Source of the DNA: Micromonospora inaquosa
GTDB lineage: Bacteria > Actinomycetota > Actinomycetes > Mycobacteriales > Micromonosporaceae
DNA length: 39,521 nucleotides
Direction: 5' to 3'
Assembly (NCBI RefSeq): GCF_003857055.1
Contig: NZ_QGSZ01000156.1
Span: 1-39,521 of the forward strand
Shown: piece by piece, positions 22,030 to 29,554 of the stretch
Position numbering within the stretch: position 1 is the stretch's first letter
Layout: each line of letters opens with the position of its first letter
Notes under the pieces: model-generated
Seen by the model: the letters and a program-made list of their open reading frames with translations, nothing else
Database searches by the model: none
What the model was told of the DNA's origin: nothing
Position numbers and translations under genes: made by a program

Positions 22030-23534
22030 GCGCACCGCTGCTGCGACTGGACACCGTCAGCCGCGCCTATGGCGCCCGCCGAGCCGTCGACGAAGTCAGC
22101 CTCGACCTGCACCCCGGGGCCCGGCACGCGCTCATCGGACCCAACGGCGCCGGCAAGAGCACCCTGCTACACCTGATCGCCGGCACCCTGCGCCCAACGT
22201 CGGGGCGCATCCACTACGCCGGATACGACATCCACCGCTGGCCGGCCCACCGCCGCGCCCGCGCCGGCATCGTCCGCACTTGGCAGCATCCCGCTCTCGC
22301 CCGCCCGCTGACGGTCGCGCAGAACGTGCTACTCGCCGTGCCCGGGCAGCACCTGGCCGCGCTGCGACTGCCGCCCCGCGCGTCAGCGGCGGCCCTGGAC
22401 GCCCTGGACCAGGTTGGGCTGGCCGAGCACGCCCAGTGGCCCACCAGCCAACTCTCGTACGGCGACCAACGCCGCCTCGAAGTCGCCGTCGCCCTGGCCG
22501 CCCAGCCCCGACTGCTCCTGCTCGACGAACCCTCCGCCGGCCTCGCCACCACCGAGGTCACCCGCCTCGCCGAGCTGATCCGCGCGCTGCCCACCGACAT
22601 CGCCGTTCTGCTGGTCGACCACAACCTCGACTTCGTCACCGCGGTCGCCGACACCGTCACCGTCCTGCATCACGGCCAACACCTCACCACCGGCACCCCC
22701 AGCGACGTGCGCACCCACCCGGAGGTGCGCCGCGTGTACCTCGCCGAGGCAGACCCCGCCAAACACGTGCCCACAACGCCGGGGGCCACCGACCCGCCCG
22801 CAGCTGCGCCGCCGGTCCTGCGGGTGCGCAACTTGCGCGCTGGGCATCACGGCGCGCCTGTGCTCACCGGCGTCACCATCGATGTGCAGGCCGGGAGGGT
22901 GAGCGCCGTTGTCGGCCGCAACGGTGCCGGCAAGACCACCCTGATCAACACCATCGCTGGCCTGCACCCCGCCCTGTCGGGCACCGAGATCCTTCTGCAC
23001 GACCGGCTGGTGACTGGCCTTTCTGCCCGCCGCCGCTGCCGCGCCGGCATCGGCCTCGTTCCGCAAGGACGCCGCCTGTTCGTCGGCCTCACCGTCGCCG
23101 AGCACCTCGCGCTCCCCCGACCGCATCCCGGCCGCCCCCGCACCGTCACCGCCCGGCAGATCCTCGACCTGTTTCCCGCGCTGGGCGAGCGCCGTCACCA
23201 CCGGCCTCACCAACTCTCCGGCGGCGAACAGCAAATGCTCGCCTTGGCCCGCGCCCTGCTCGCCGGGCCGCAGGTTCTGCTGCTCGATGAACCCTCCGAG
23301 GGCCTCGCCCCCGCGATCGTCGGCCAGCTCGCCGCGATCATCACTGGCCTCGCGGCGACCGGCAGCGCTGTCCTTCTCGCCGAGCAGAACCTCGCCCTCG
23401 CCCTCGACATCGCGCACGACGTCGCCGTCCTCGACCGGGGCACCATCGCCCTGCACGCCCCCGCAGCAGACCTGCGTGCCGATCCCGCCCGCCTGCACGA
23501 CGTGCTTGCCGTTCCTACGGAATCCCCACGATGA
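22026..23534 (+). CDS. Fused double ABC ATPase (LivG-LivF type)
   Basis: The 502-residue protein contains two nucleotide-binding domains that are separate LivG and LivF subunits in most BCAA-type importers. Domain 1 has Walker A GPNGAGKST (about 38-46), signature LSYGDQRRLEVA (near 145) and Walker B LLLLDEPSAGL (near 162). A Pro/Ala linker near 245-265 leads to domain 2, with GRNGAGKTT (about 297-305), signature LSGGEQQMLALARALL (near 398) and LLLDEPSEGLAP (near 420). Domain 1 has the weaker signature (LSYGDQ). Fusion fixes a 1:1 ratio of the two ATPases. It is the last clear transporter gene; a strong hairpin lies 56 bp beyond its stop. Confidence 0.92.
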   Translation: MSAPLLRLDTVSRAYGARRAVDEVSLDLHPGARHALIGPNGAGKSTLLHLIAGTLRPTSGRIHYAGYDIHRWPAHRRARAGIVRTWQHPALARPLTVAQNVLLAVPGQHLAALRLPPRASAAALDALDQVGLAEHAQWPTSQLSYGDQRRLEVAVALAAQPRLLLLDEPSAGLATTEVTRLAELIRALPTDIAVLLVDHNLDFVTAVADTVTVLHHGQHLTTGTPSDVRTHPEVRRVYLAEADPAKHVPTTPGATDPPAAAPPVLRVRNLRAGHHGAPVLTGVTIDVQAGRVSAVVGRNGAGKTTLINTIAGLHPALSGTEILLHDRLVTGLSARRRCRAGIGLVPQGRRLFVGLTVAEHLALPRPHPGRPRTVTARQILDLFPALGERRHHRPHQLSGGEQQMLALARALLAGPQVLLLDEPSEGLAPAIVGQLAAIITGLAATGSAVLLAEQNLALALDIAHDVAVLDRGTIALHAPAADLRADPARLHDVLAVPTESPR

Positions 23535-23731
23535 CGACCACCGCCACCCTCCGCAGCCCGGCGAGGCGACTTCCGCACCCCGCGTACGCCCCTGCACCTG
23601 GCGGATCCGGCCCCACCAGGTGCAGGGCTGCCTCCCGCGCATCCATCGCGGGCGACGGTCGGTGGTTGGCGTCGCCGACCCGAACGGCGCCGCCGACCAC
23701 CCACCCACCGTCAAGCAGGCAGAGGCGGTGA
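23531..23731 (+). CDS. Doubtful 66-residue ORF coupled to the ATPase gene
   Basis: The ATG at 23531 overlaps the ATPase stop as ATGA, and the reading continues for 66 residues to a TGA just before the next gene. The peptide is basic and Pro/Arg/Ser-rich with no recognisable domain, and a perfect 12-bp hairpin lies within it. The coupling favours translation; the composition and hairpin favour a non-coding spacer. Confidence 0.25.
   Translation: MTTTATLRSPARRLPHPAYAPAPGGSGPTRCRAASRASIAGDGRWLASPTRTAPPTTHPPSSRQRR
23590..23627 (+). terminator. Strong hairpin downstream of the fused ATPase gene
   Basis: CCCTGCACCTGG (23590-23601) and CCAGGTGCAGGG (23616-23627) are perfect 12-bp complementary arms around a 14-nt loop. 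No U-tract follows. It separates the transporter genes from the zinc-ribbon and methyltransferase genes, so it may act as a partial terminator, processing site or RNA-stabilising stem. Confidence 0.6.
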
Positions 23732-23735
23732 CATC

Positions 23736-24098
23736 GTGAACGAAGACGACACCGGCCTCTGGCTGCTCACCGACCTGGCCCGCTGCACGACCTGCGAGCA
23801 GTACCTCCAGCCCTATGCCGCCGCCCCGTGTCGCCGGTTCTACGTCTGCTTCTGCCATGAGGGCCTGTACGACGCGCAGCACCTGGAAGCACTCGTCGTC
23901 GGCTTCGCCGCCGCCTACGACCGGCGCACCGCAACAACCCGGCCACTCATCACCTACCAGCGATGGCAGGAGTCCACCCGAGCCGACCTACGCCAACATC
24001 TGATCCGGCTTGTCGAGCAGGCCCTCGTCCATGGCCCCGAGTCCGTCGAGCTGCGTTGGACCCACAGCGGCACCAGCGTTCTCGCGAACCAGGGTTGA
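23736..24098 (+). CDS. Small protein with recombinase-like zinc ribbon
   Basis: The 120-residue protein contains ARCTTCEQYLQPY...CRRFYVCFC (about 16-40), followed by an acidic helix DAQHLEALVVGFAAAY. This order of two CxxC-like pairs around a Tyr/Phe-rich strand and then a (D/A)..LE..V helix is that of the zinc beta-ribbon of large serine recombinases, but no catalytic domain is present. The C-terminal half is helical (RWQESTRADLRQHLIRLVEQALVHG). The GTG at 23736 has a GAGGCGG-like site upstream. It is 15 bp before methyltransferase 2, so the two are probably co-transcribed. A DNA- or protein-binding role is likely; function is otherwise unknown. Confidence 0.65.
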   Translation: MNEDDTGLWLLTDLARCTTCEQYLQPYAAAPCRRFYVCFCHEGLYDAQHLEALVVGFAAAYDRRTATTRPLITYQRWQESTRADLRQHLIRLVEQALVHGPESVELRWTHSGTSVLANQG

Positions 24099-24113
24099 AT
24101 CTAGGAGAAACCG

Positions 24114-24905
24114 ATGACGTCCACCCAGCAGCAAAACCAGATAAGCAGCAGCACGCCGCCCGTAGACCTCACGAAGGTGTTCGACCCGATCGCGACACGT
24201 GAATTCGCGCGTATCGGAGTCCGAACCGGGCAGCGAGCTCTCGATGTCGGCGCTGGAGCTGGTTCGCTCACGCGTTACCTCGCCGGCCTGGTCGGATCGT
24301 CGGGTCGCGTCGTCGCCCTAGACGACGACGCGAAACTGCTCGACCCCACCGCGATCGTCCACGTCTACGAACGCGACCTGCGCCACGGGCTGCAACTACC
24401 CACCGAAGCCGCGCCGTTCGACCTGATCAATGCGCGCTGCGCGCTGGCGCCGCTTGCCAACCGAACCGACCTGCTCGACGAGATGATCTCCCTTATGAAG
24501 CCGGGCGGATGGCTGGTCCTCGGCGACATCGTCTACGCCCAGATGTGGGTGCACCGCGCTCCCTCCCCCGAAGACGCGGAACTACTCGCCACCGTTGTGC
24601 ACCGCGTTTTGGACGTTGTCGCCAGCCAGGGCGTCGACCTGCACTGGGGCGACAGGGCAGCCTCCCTGCTGCTGCACGCCGGAATGAACCACGTGCACGC
24701 CCGCACCACCGCCCGCACCTGGACCGGCGGCGGACCCGGCTGCCAGCTCTACGCCGACCACGTCCACCACCTGGCTGACCAACTCCTCGGCGACGGTGCG
24801 ACGGAAGAGGACCTGAACCGCTTCGCCGAGCTGATGGCCGACCCGATGGTGGTGCTGCGCTCCTACCAGTTCACCTCCACCATCGCCCAAAGCCCCGCCC
24901 ACTAG
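24114..24905 (+). CDS. Class I SAM-dependent methyltransferase (paralogue 2)
   Basis: The 263-residue protein has an intact SAM-binding core: motif I ALDVGAGAGSLTRYLA at about 42-57, VVALDDD near 72, FDLINARCALAPLANR near 103, and MKPGGWLVLGDI near 127. The C-terminal third (TWTGGGPGCQLY...LNRFAELMADPMVVLRSYQFTSTIA) matches paralogues 1 and 3, marking a local gene family. TAGGAGAAACC precedes the ATG. It lies directly downstream of the zinc-ribbon gene. The Gln-rich N-terminus is poorly structured. It is likely an active small-molecule or protein methyltransferase; the substrate is unknown. Confidence 0.87.
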   Translation: MTSTQQQNQISSSTPPVDLTKVFDPIATREFARIGVRTGQRALDVGAGAGSLTRYLAGLVGSSGRVVALDDDAKLLDPTAIVHVYERDLRHGLQLPTEAAPFDLINARCALAPLANRTDLLDEMISLMKPGGWLVLGDIVYAQMWVHRAPSPEDAELLATVVHRVLDVVASQGVDLHWGDRAASLLLHAGMNHVHARTTARTWTGGGPGCQLYADHVHHLADQLLGDGATEEDLNRFAELMADPMVVLRSYQFTSTIAQSPAH

Positions 24906-25037
24906 CGCGCCGAACCAGAACGGAACCCATCGGCTGGCTGCCACTTCACGCCCACCGACGTGAGCAGCACGTGACCGGCGGCTCGCGCCTAGCCGCACAG
25001 TCCCCGCCGGCCCTTCGACGAGCGCAAGGGAACAACC

Positions 25038-25709
25038 ATGCACCTCACGATGCCCCGGGCACCGCAACCGGCGCGAGCGCTCCACCAGATGCCCGCTCGG
25101 AGGGCAATCGACCACGCCGCCGCGCGGCAGACACTGGGTCACCTCCATGACGCCTACCAGTGGGCGGTCTACGCCCACACGCTCGCCGACCGCACCAATC
25201 ACCCTGCAGAGCGCCTTGACGCGGCGGCAATGCTGGCACCCCTGGCCGCGCTGACCGGACACGCCGACCAGGCCGTCACCACCTACCGCCACCTGGTCGA
25301 CCTCGCCACCGCCGAACTCGGCCACAGCCACGAGCGGACCCTGTACGCCCGAGCCGGCATGGCCGAGGCACACCACCGCGTCGGCCGCTGCGAAAAGGCA
25401 ATCCGAGACCTCGCAGACGTCTACACCACTGCCACACAACGGCACGGACCCGAAGCGCCAGTCAGCTTGAAAGCGCTCACACAACTCGCGTGCCTCTACC
25501 GCGACTGCGGATGGCGCGACCTCGCCCATCGCTGCATCAGCGTCGCCACGACCACCGCCGCACGCTACCTGCCCAGAGGCGATCCACATCGCACCCGCAT
25601 CGCGGACATCGATGCCACGCCCGCCAGTGAAAACCACCGCGCCGTCTGCACCCAGGCAAGACCCTCATGGCCAGCACTGTCTGGCGTGTCAACCGCGAGA
25701 TCCACCTGA
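25038..25709 (+). CDS. TPR-like helical protein
   Basis: The 223-residue protein has tandem helical pairs of the TPR kind: HLHDAYQWAVYAHTLADRT, LAPLAALTGHADQAVTTYRHLVDLA, GMAEAHHRVGRCEKAIRDLADVY and LTQLACLYRDCGWRDLAHRCI. These scaffolds bind peptides or proteins. The last 30 residues are unstructured. GCAAGGGA lies before the ATG at 25038. A 132-bp gap separates it from methyltransferase 2, and the next gene begins 18 bp downstream. Its location suggests a partner for the methyltransferase or GTPase module; its function is not known. Confidence 0.68.
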   Translation: MHLTMPRAPQPARALHQMPARRAIDHAAARQTLGHLHDAYQWAVYAHTLADRTNHPAERLDAAAMLAPLAALTGHADQAVTTYRHLVDLATAELGHSHERTLYARAGMAEAHHRVGRCEKAIRDLADVYTTATQRHGPEAPVSLKALTQLACLYRDCGWRDLAHRCISVATTTAARYLPRGDPHRTRIADIDATPASENHRAVCTQARPSWPALSGVSTARST

Positions 25710-25727
25710 TCAGGAGAGGAATACGCC

Positions 25728-26104
25728 ATGCCGTCGCGGAGCACGCAGGCTAGCCCATGGACGCCTGCGTTCGTTGCCGACGCGGTCGCCGCGACGCTCA
25801 AGCGTGCCGTCGAGCACGACCTACACCAGGCGATCAGCGAGGTGGCCCGCGAGCGCGGCCTATCATCCGCCACCATCGACGAGTGGGTGGCGCGAGCCCG
25901 CTCGGTGCCAGCCGCCCCCGTCCCGCCGGGACTGGTGACCTGCCATGACTGCGATCACCCGATGATCCTGGTGCAGCTGCCCGGGGGCCCGCCGGTCTAC
26001 CTGTGCATGCCCGCCTGCGGGCGCGCACCCGTGCCAGCGCAAGCGCTGCGCGACGCGGTCGCCCAAGCAGTGCTGCACCGCGCCCCCACCTCGTACCTCC
26101 CGGC
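25728..26104 (+). CDS. 5' part of a frameshifted gene: helical domain plus recombinase-like zinc ribbon
   Basis: From the ATG at 25728 (AGGAG upstream) the reading encodes a helical N-terminus (VADAVAATLKRAVEHDLHQAI, then a RERGLSSATIDEWVARA helix-turn-helix-like stretch). A zinc-ribbon-like block follows near residues 68-90: LVTCHDCDHPMILVQLPGG..VYLCMPACG, then a VPAQALRDAVAQAVL helix. The block resembles the serine-recombinase zinc ribbon, as in the protein at 23736. The frame stays open to 26759, but beyond about 26100 it reads as non-coding Pro/Ser/Thr-rich sequence, while the -1 frame reads as good protein. I place the true end of this segment near the C5 run at 26083-26087 and regard it as joined to the TPR part. 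Confidence 0.55.
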
Positions 26105-26872
26105 AAGATTCATTACGCTGCCGCATACGCACCCGGTGGCATCCACCGCGTCGCGGTCGGCGCCGGGCACACCGACCTGCACGTCACGTGGCGATCCGAG
26201 CCCCGACAGCTCGTCGGACCCCGAATGTCCATGGCACAACGCCTCACCTACGCCCGGACCCGCGTCGAACACGGCGACCATGCGCGCGCGATCGAAGCTC
26301 TGCAAACCGGCCTGCTGCACACCGATCCCACCGACGACCTGCCCGCCCTGGATGTCGCCACCGCAAACGCCGCCGCCCTGCTCGCGGAACTCACCCTCAC
26401 CAACGACGACCCCAGCGCCGCGCTGCCCTGGGCCCGGTGGGCTTGCCGTTCCTTGCGACGCCTGCGCGGCGGCACATCACCGGAGGCACGTGCCGCCCTC
26501 AAGGTCCTGGCCACCGTGTACCGCCGCACCGGCAAACTCCCCGAAGCGGCCGACTGCTACCGCGATCTCATCCGCCACCACACCCTCGCTGACGGTCCCC
26601 GGGCATTGCCCACCCTCGCTGCCCAAGCGATCCTCGCCCTCGTCCTCTATCAAGACGGGCGCTGCGTCCAAGCGCGCCAACTCCTCGCCCGGGCCACCGC
26701 CGAGCACCGCGCCGCGTACCCGGGTCACCGCGATGGCCCGCGCCTGCGCCAAGAACTAACCCGCATGCGTGCCACCTGCGTCGATCAACGCCACGGCCAC
26801 CCGGACGGAGTCGACGACCCGCCACACCTCGCGGCGGCATTCACCGATGGGAGCTCAAACCATGATTCCTAG
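26084..26872 (+). CDS. 3' part of the frameshifted gene: TPR-like domain
   Basis: In the -1 frame relative to 25728, protein-like sequence begins at about 26096 (PPGKIHYAAAYAPGGIHRVA) and continues through TPR-like pairs: MAQRLTYARTRVEHGDHARAIEALQTG, ARAALKVLATVYRRTGKLPEAADCYRDLI and AILALVLYQDGRCVQARQLLARATAEH. The first ATG in this frame within clearly coding sequence is at 26225, without a ribosome-binding site, and the good sequence starts about 40 codons earlier. A frameshift from the zinc-ribbon part is therefore more likely than a separate gene. It could be a real mutation, a sequencing error in a C-rich run or programmed slippage. The stop at 26870-26872 overlaps methyltransferase 3 by 11 nt. 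Confidence 0.6.
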   Translation, partial: PHLVPPGKIHYAAAYAPGGIHRVAVGAGHTDLHVTWRSEPRQLVGPRMSMAQRLTYARTRVEHGDHARAIEALQTGLLHTDPTDDLPALDVATANAAALLAELTLTNDDPSAALPWARWACRSLRRLRGGTSPEARAALKVLATVYRRTGKLPEAADCYRDLIRHHTLADGPRALPTLAAQAILALVLYQDGRCVQARQLLARATAEHRAAYPGHRDGPRLRQELTRMRATCVDQRHGHPDGVDDPPHLAAAFTDGSSNHDS

Positions 26873-27599
26873 CACTAGCCGCGCTGATCAGAACAACGGC
26901 ACCGACACGCCGACCGGCGGACAGCAGTGGCGCACAGCGGCGCAGACAACACTCACGCGATTACTGACCGACCAACTCGAGCGGGTCAACGTCAGCACCG
27001 GGCACCGAGTCTTAGACCTCACCGGCGCCGCCGACATCGCGCACGTGTCCCGTCTGGTCGGCGCGAGCGGACAAGTCACCGCCGTCGACGCTTCAACCGG
27101 AACGGATTCACCTGCTGATCCACGCGGCTACGACATCGTGCTCGCCCACCGTCAGCCAGACCACCTCGACGCGCTCGCACCGGTGATCGCGCTGCTCCGC
27201 TCCGGGGGCTGGCTCATCCTCGCCGGCACCATCGTCGCCCCGCCGGTCGTCTACACCGCTGTCCCGGGTGGCACCACAATCATCGACAAGGTTATCCGGG
27301 CGATCAACGCCCTTACCGGTTCGCCGGCAGCCTGTCCATCGACCGACGCCACCATTCGGCTGCTCGTCGCCCTGGGCATGGACCAGGTGTGCGCCACCAA
27401 GCATACCGAGACCAGCCGCGGCGGCGGACCCGTATGTGTCTTGTACCGCCACGCCGCCCGGCACCTGCGGGATCAGCTCACCGGCACCGTCGGGTTCACC
27501 AACGCCGAACTCGACCAGTTCGACCTACTCATGCAGGACCCGGGAGTCCTGCTACGCGTCGGCAGCAACGTCACCCTTCACGCCCGCATGGCCACCTGA
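26862..27599 (+). CDS. Methyltransferase-like protein with degenerate SAM site (paralogue 3)
   Basis: The 245-residue protein aligns along its length with the methyltransferases at 19324 and 24114: HRVLDLTGAADIAHVSRLVGASGQVTAVDAS stands where they have motif I and strand 2, LLRSGGWLILAG matches the later core strand, and SRGGGPVCVLY...LDQFDLLMQDPGVLLRVGSNV matches their C-terminus. The glycine-rich SAM loop (GAGAG in the paralogues) is TGAAD here, and the next acidic pocket is shortened. It is probably inactive or altered in cofactor binding and may serve as a regulatory or dimer partner. The ATG at 26862 overlaps the TPR gene by 11 nt, suggesting coupling. Confidence 0.78.
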   Translation: MIPSTSRADQNNGTDTPTGGQQWRTAAQTTLTRLLTDQLERVNVSTGHRVLDLTGAADIAHVSRLVGASGQVTAVDASTGTDSPADPRGYDIVLAHRQPDHLDALAPVIALLRSGGWLILAGTIVAPPVVYTAVPGGTTIIDKVIRAINALTGSPAACPSTDATIRLLVALGMDQVCATKHTETSRGGGPVCVLYRHAARHLRDQLTGTVGFTNAELDQFDLLMQDPGVLLRVGSNVTLHARMAT

Positions 27600-27772
27600 T
27601 GCTGACTGCCCCGCAGCCGGCAACCCCGCGTGCCTATCGGCCTAACGCAGGGTCGCGACCACCATCGGTTCGCCCGCCAATGTCTCCGACCAGCCGATCC
27701 AAGAGACGCCCGTCGCGACCGACCCGTCGCTTAGTGACCGCAGCCCTCGTTCTGTGCGGCAGGCCAATCTGA
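27599..27772 (+). CDS. Doubtful 57-residue ORF
   Basis: The ATG at 27599 overlaps the methyltransferase 3 stop as TGATG, an arrangement that can allow reinitiation. The product is very basic and Pro/Arg/Ser-rich with a short hydrophobic end (LVTAALVLCG). It is unrecognised. It is listed only because of its junction; it may be non-coding. Confidence 0.2.
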   Translation: MLTAPQPATPRAYRPNAGSRPPSVRPPMSPTSRSKRRPSRPTRRLVTAALVLCGRPI

Positions 27773-27808
27773 CCAGGCAGTGAGAAATTGCGCTCGGACC
27801 ATGGGTCG

Positions 27809-28069
27809 ATGGCGGGCAAGCGGCGTCGCATCTACACGACGCTGCTCGCGGATCCCACGCGGACACGGACAGTGCGTGAGCTCGCCGCCACGGTGGATAC
27901 CCCTTCTGAGGGCACCATTCGCCCTTCAGAGAGCACCGTCCGCGACACCTTCAACGTGCTGCTCGCCGACGGACACCTGCGGCAGGTGCCACACCGGCGA
28001 TCCCTGACGGCCATGCTCACCGACCGCGGCCGACAGGCACTGACCAACCTGCTCAGCAGTGCCACCTAG
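27809..28069 (+). CDS. Small winged-helix-like DNA-binding protein
   Basis: The protein is 86 residues from the ATG at 27809 (MAGKRRRIYTTLL); a TTG at 27788 would add seven. The pattern is a winged helix-turn-helix: RTVRELAATVD as helix 2, STVRDTFNVLLADGHLRQ as recognition helix and following strand, then TAMLTDRGRQALTNLL as wing and C-terminal helix. An unusual PSEGTIRPSEST insertion lies before the recognition helix. It is a plausible local regulator at the end of the methyltransferase array. No ligand domain is present. The TTG alternative and weak ribosome-binding site make the start uncertain. Confidence 0.55.
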   Translation: MAGKRRRIYTTLLADPTRTRTVRELAATVDTPSEGTIRPSESTVRDTFNVLLADGHLRQVPHRRSLTAMLTDRGRQALTNLLSSAT

Positions 28070-28218
28070 CGCCTACAAGCCGACCAAACAGACCGAGCGA
28101 CGTCCATGCGCATACGTCCTGCCAACCGACCACACCGACGCCGGGTCGCCTCACCGCCGAAGCGTGCCGGCGCCAGCCCTCTGACCACTTACCTATCCAG
28201 CGAGGAATCACCGCCGCG

Positions 28219-29109
28219 ATGCCCATGTCCCGAACAACTACTCTCGCCCACCTGGTGATTGCGAGCGCTCTCGGAGTCCTGCTCACTGCCTGCCAATCAA
28301 GCACCCCCACCGGCGAAACCGGCTCGCACCCTGCGTCCGCATCACCACAGCAGCAGAGCACCACGATGCCTGCAACGGCCGCCACCGATCCCGGCCTCAC
28401 CCCGCACCAACGCCTGATGACACTGGCCTCGAGCGTCGCCAGCACCCCCGCCGATGCCTCCACCGGCCTGCCGTACACCTATCTGCACACTCAGTCGTGG
28501 ACCCGCGCTACCAACGTGATTACACGCTCTGATGTGCGTCGCTGGCGCCGCGACTCCGACAGCTCCGGCCGCGAGTTGACACGCCGCCTGCGCGATGTGC
28601 CTGGCCTCACCCACCGCCCGACACCGGCTGGGCGGAGTAGTTTCCCGGCAGCACCAAAGAAGACCACCCGATACCTGGCGGGCGAACTGCAGCCGTATCT
28701 GGCGGAACCGCTGCCCGTCGATGCCACCACGCTCGCCGGCTCCCTAGCACCACGCGAGCTGGCCAACGAGCCTGCCTACCCTCGCATGCTCGTCCACGGC
28801 GTCATCGGCCTCGCCACTAGCCAATATCTCAGCCAGGAGCAGCGCGCGGAGACTCTGCGCGTCCTGGCCGGCGTGCCGAACATCTCCTTCGAAGGCGAGC
28901 AGACAGACCTGGCCGGACGGGCCGGCCTTGGCTTCAGCGTGACTGCCGACGGCTCCACAACGCAGCTCATCCTCAACCCTGGCACCGGTGAAGTCCTCTC
29001 TGCCCATGAACAGGTGACCGGCGCTAGGGCGGGCCTCTTCTCCCTCGTGCTGATCCTCGAACGCGGCCGCGCCGCCACCGACACCAGCACACCTTCCTCA
29101 CGACCCTGA
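28219..29109 (+). CDS. Actinobacterial lipoprotein, CU044_5270-like
   Basis: The 296-residue secreted lipoprotein has a signal peptide ALGVLLTAC with lipid-modified Cys at about residue 25. A Thr/Ser/Gln-rich linker (28-60) leads to a globular domain with LPYTYLHTQSWTR, VRRWRRDSDSSGRE, AYPRMLVHGVIGLATSQYLS and AGRAGLGFSVTADGSTTQLILNPGTGEVLSAHE. The last block resembles actinobacterial CU044_5270-type proteins, often encoded beside ECF sigma genes; none is next to it here. The function is unknown. The ATG at 28219 (or 28225) follows GCGAGGA. It may be an outer component of the sensing array upstream or independent of it. Confidence 0.7.
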   Translation: MPMSRTTTLAHLVIASALGVLLTACQSSTPTGETGSHPASASPQQQSTTMPATAATDPGLTPHQRLMTLASSVASTPADASTGLPYTYLHTQSWTRATNVITRSDVRRWRRDSDSSGRELTRRLRDVPGLTHRPTPAGRSSFPAAPKKTTRYLAGELQPYLAEPLPVDATTLAGSLAPRELANEPAYPRMLVHGVIGLATSQYLSQEQRAETLRVLAGVPNISFEGEQTDLAGRAGLGFSVTADGSTTQLILNPGTGEVLSAHEQVTGARAGLFSLVLILERGRAATDTSTPSSRP

Positions 29110-29554
29110 CCTAACCGGCTCGTCGGGTGGGGGAGGCATGAATTGAGCGCGCAAGATCGGCGGGGACACGGATGTGCCACCTGCGGCGTGGATCCCGCGT
29201 CCATCCCCTTAGTCACTTCTCCGTTGCCTGGAGTGACCAAGCTGCGAGCGTCAAGGGCGATGGCGTACCTCATGTGGCGGCGTGGTCACACTAGGCCGCC
29301 AACTCTCGCGCCGAGTCCGCAGGCGATTGCCTTTCGTTACGTCGGTGAGTCCCAGTGCGCGGTAAGTGACGAAAACGACTCTTTGCAGTTGATAATGGTC
29401 TACACGCGGTCATATGTTCCAACCATGAGAGAGACGGGAGAGGGGGTTCAGTGATGCGCAAGGGCGTTGAGTGGGACTAAGGTTGGCTTCACCTGTTAAT
29501 GTGGACGATCTGCTGCAGAGAGGGCTCGGGTTGATGAATACGGGGGAATGATTG
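29110..29554. other. 445-bp region without a convincing gene
   Basis: This separates the lipoprotein from the GGDEF/EAL-like gene. A plus-strand reading at 29143-29454 begins MSAQDRRGHGCATCG but has no recognisable domain and poor coding character. GATAAT at 29391-29396 could be a -10 element for the downstream gene, without a clear -35. An eight-codon reading (ATG at 29454, MRKGVEWD) follows a GAGAGGGGG site and might be a leader peptide. Local AT content is higher than in the array upstream, consistent with a promoter region. Confidence 0.4.

Noticed and set aside
20851..22035. 394-residue minus-strand open frame opposite the permease genes
   Set aside because: Composition typical of antisense of GC-rich membrane-protein genes; no recognisable domain.
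22383..23882. 499-residue minus-strand open frame opposite the fused ATPase gene
   Set aside because: Gly/Ala/Glu-rich antisense of strongly conserved ATPase domains; no domain or start site of its own.
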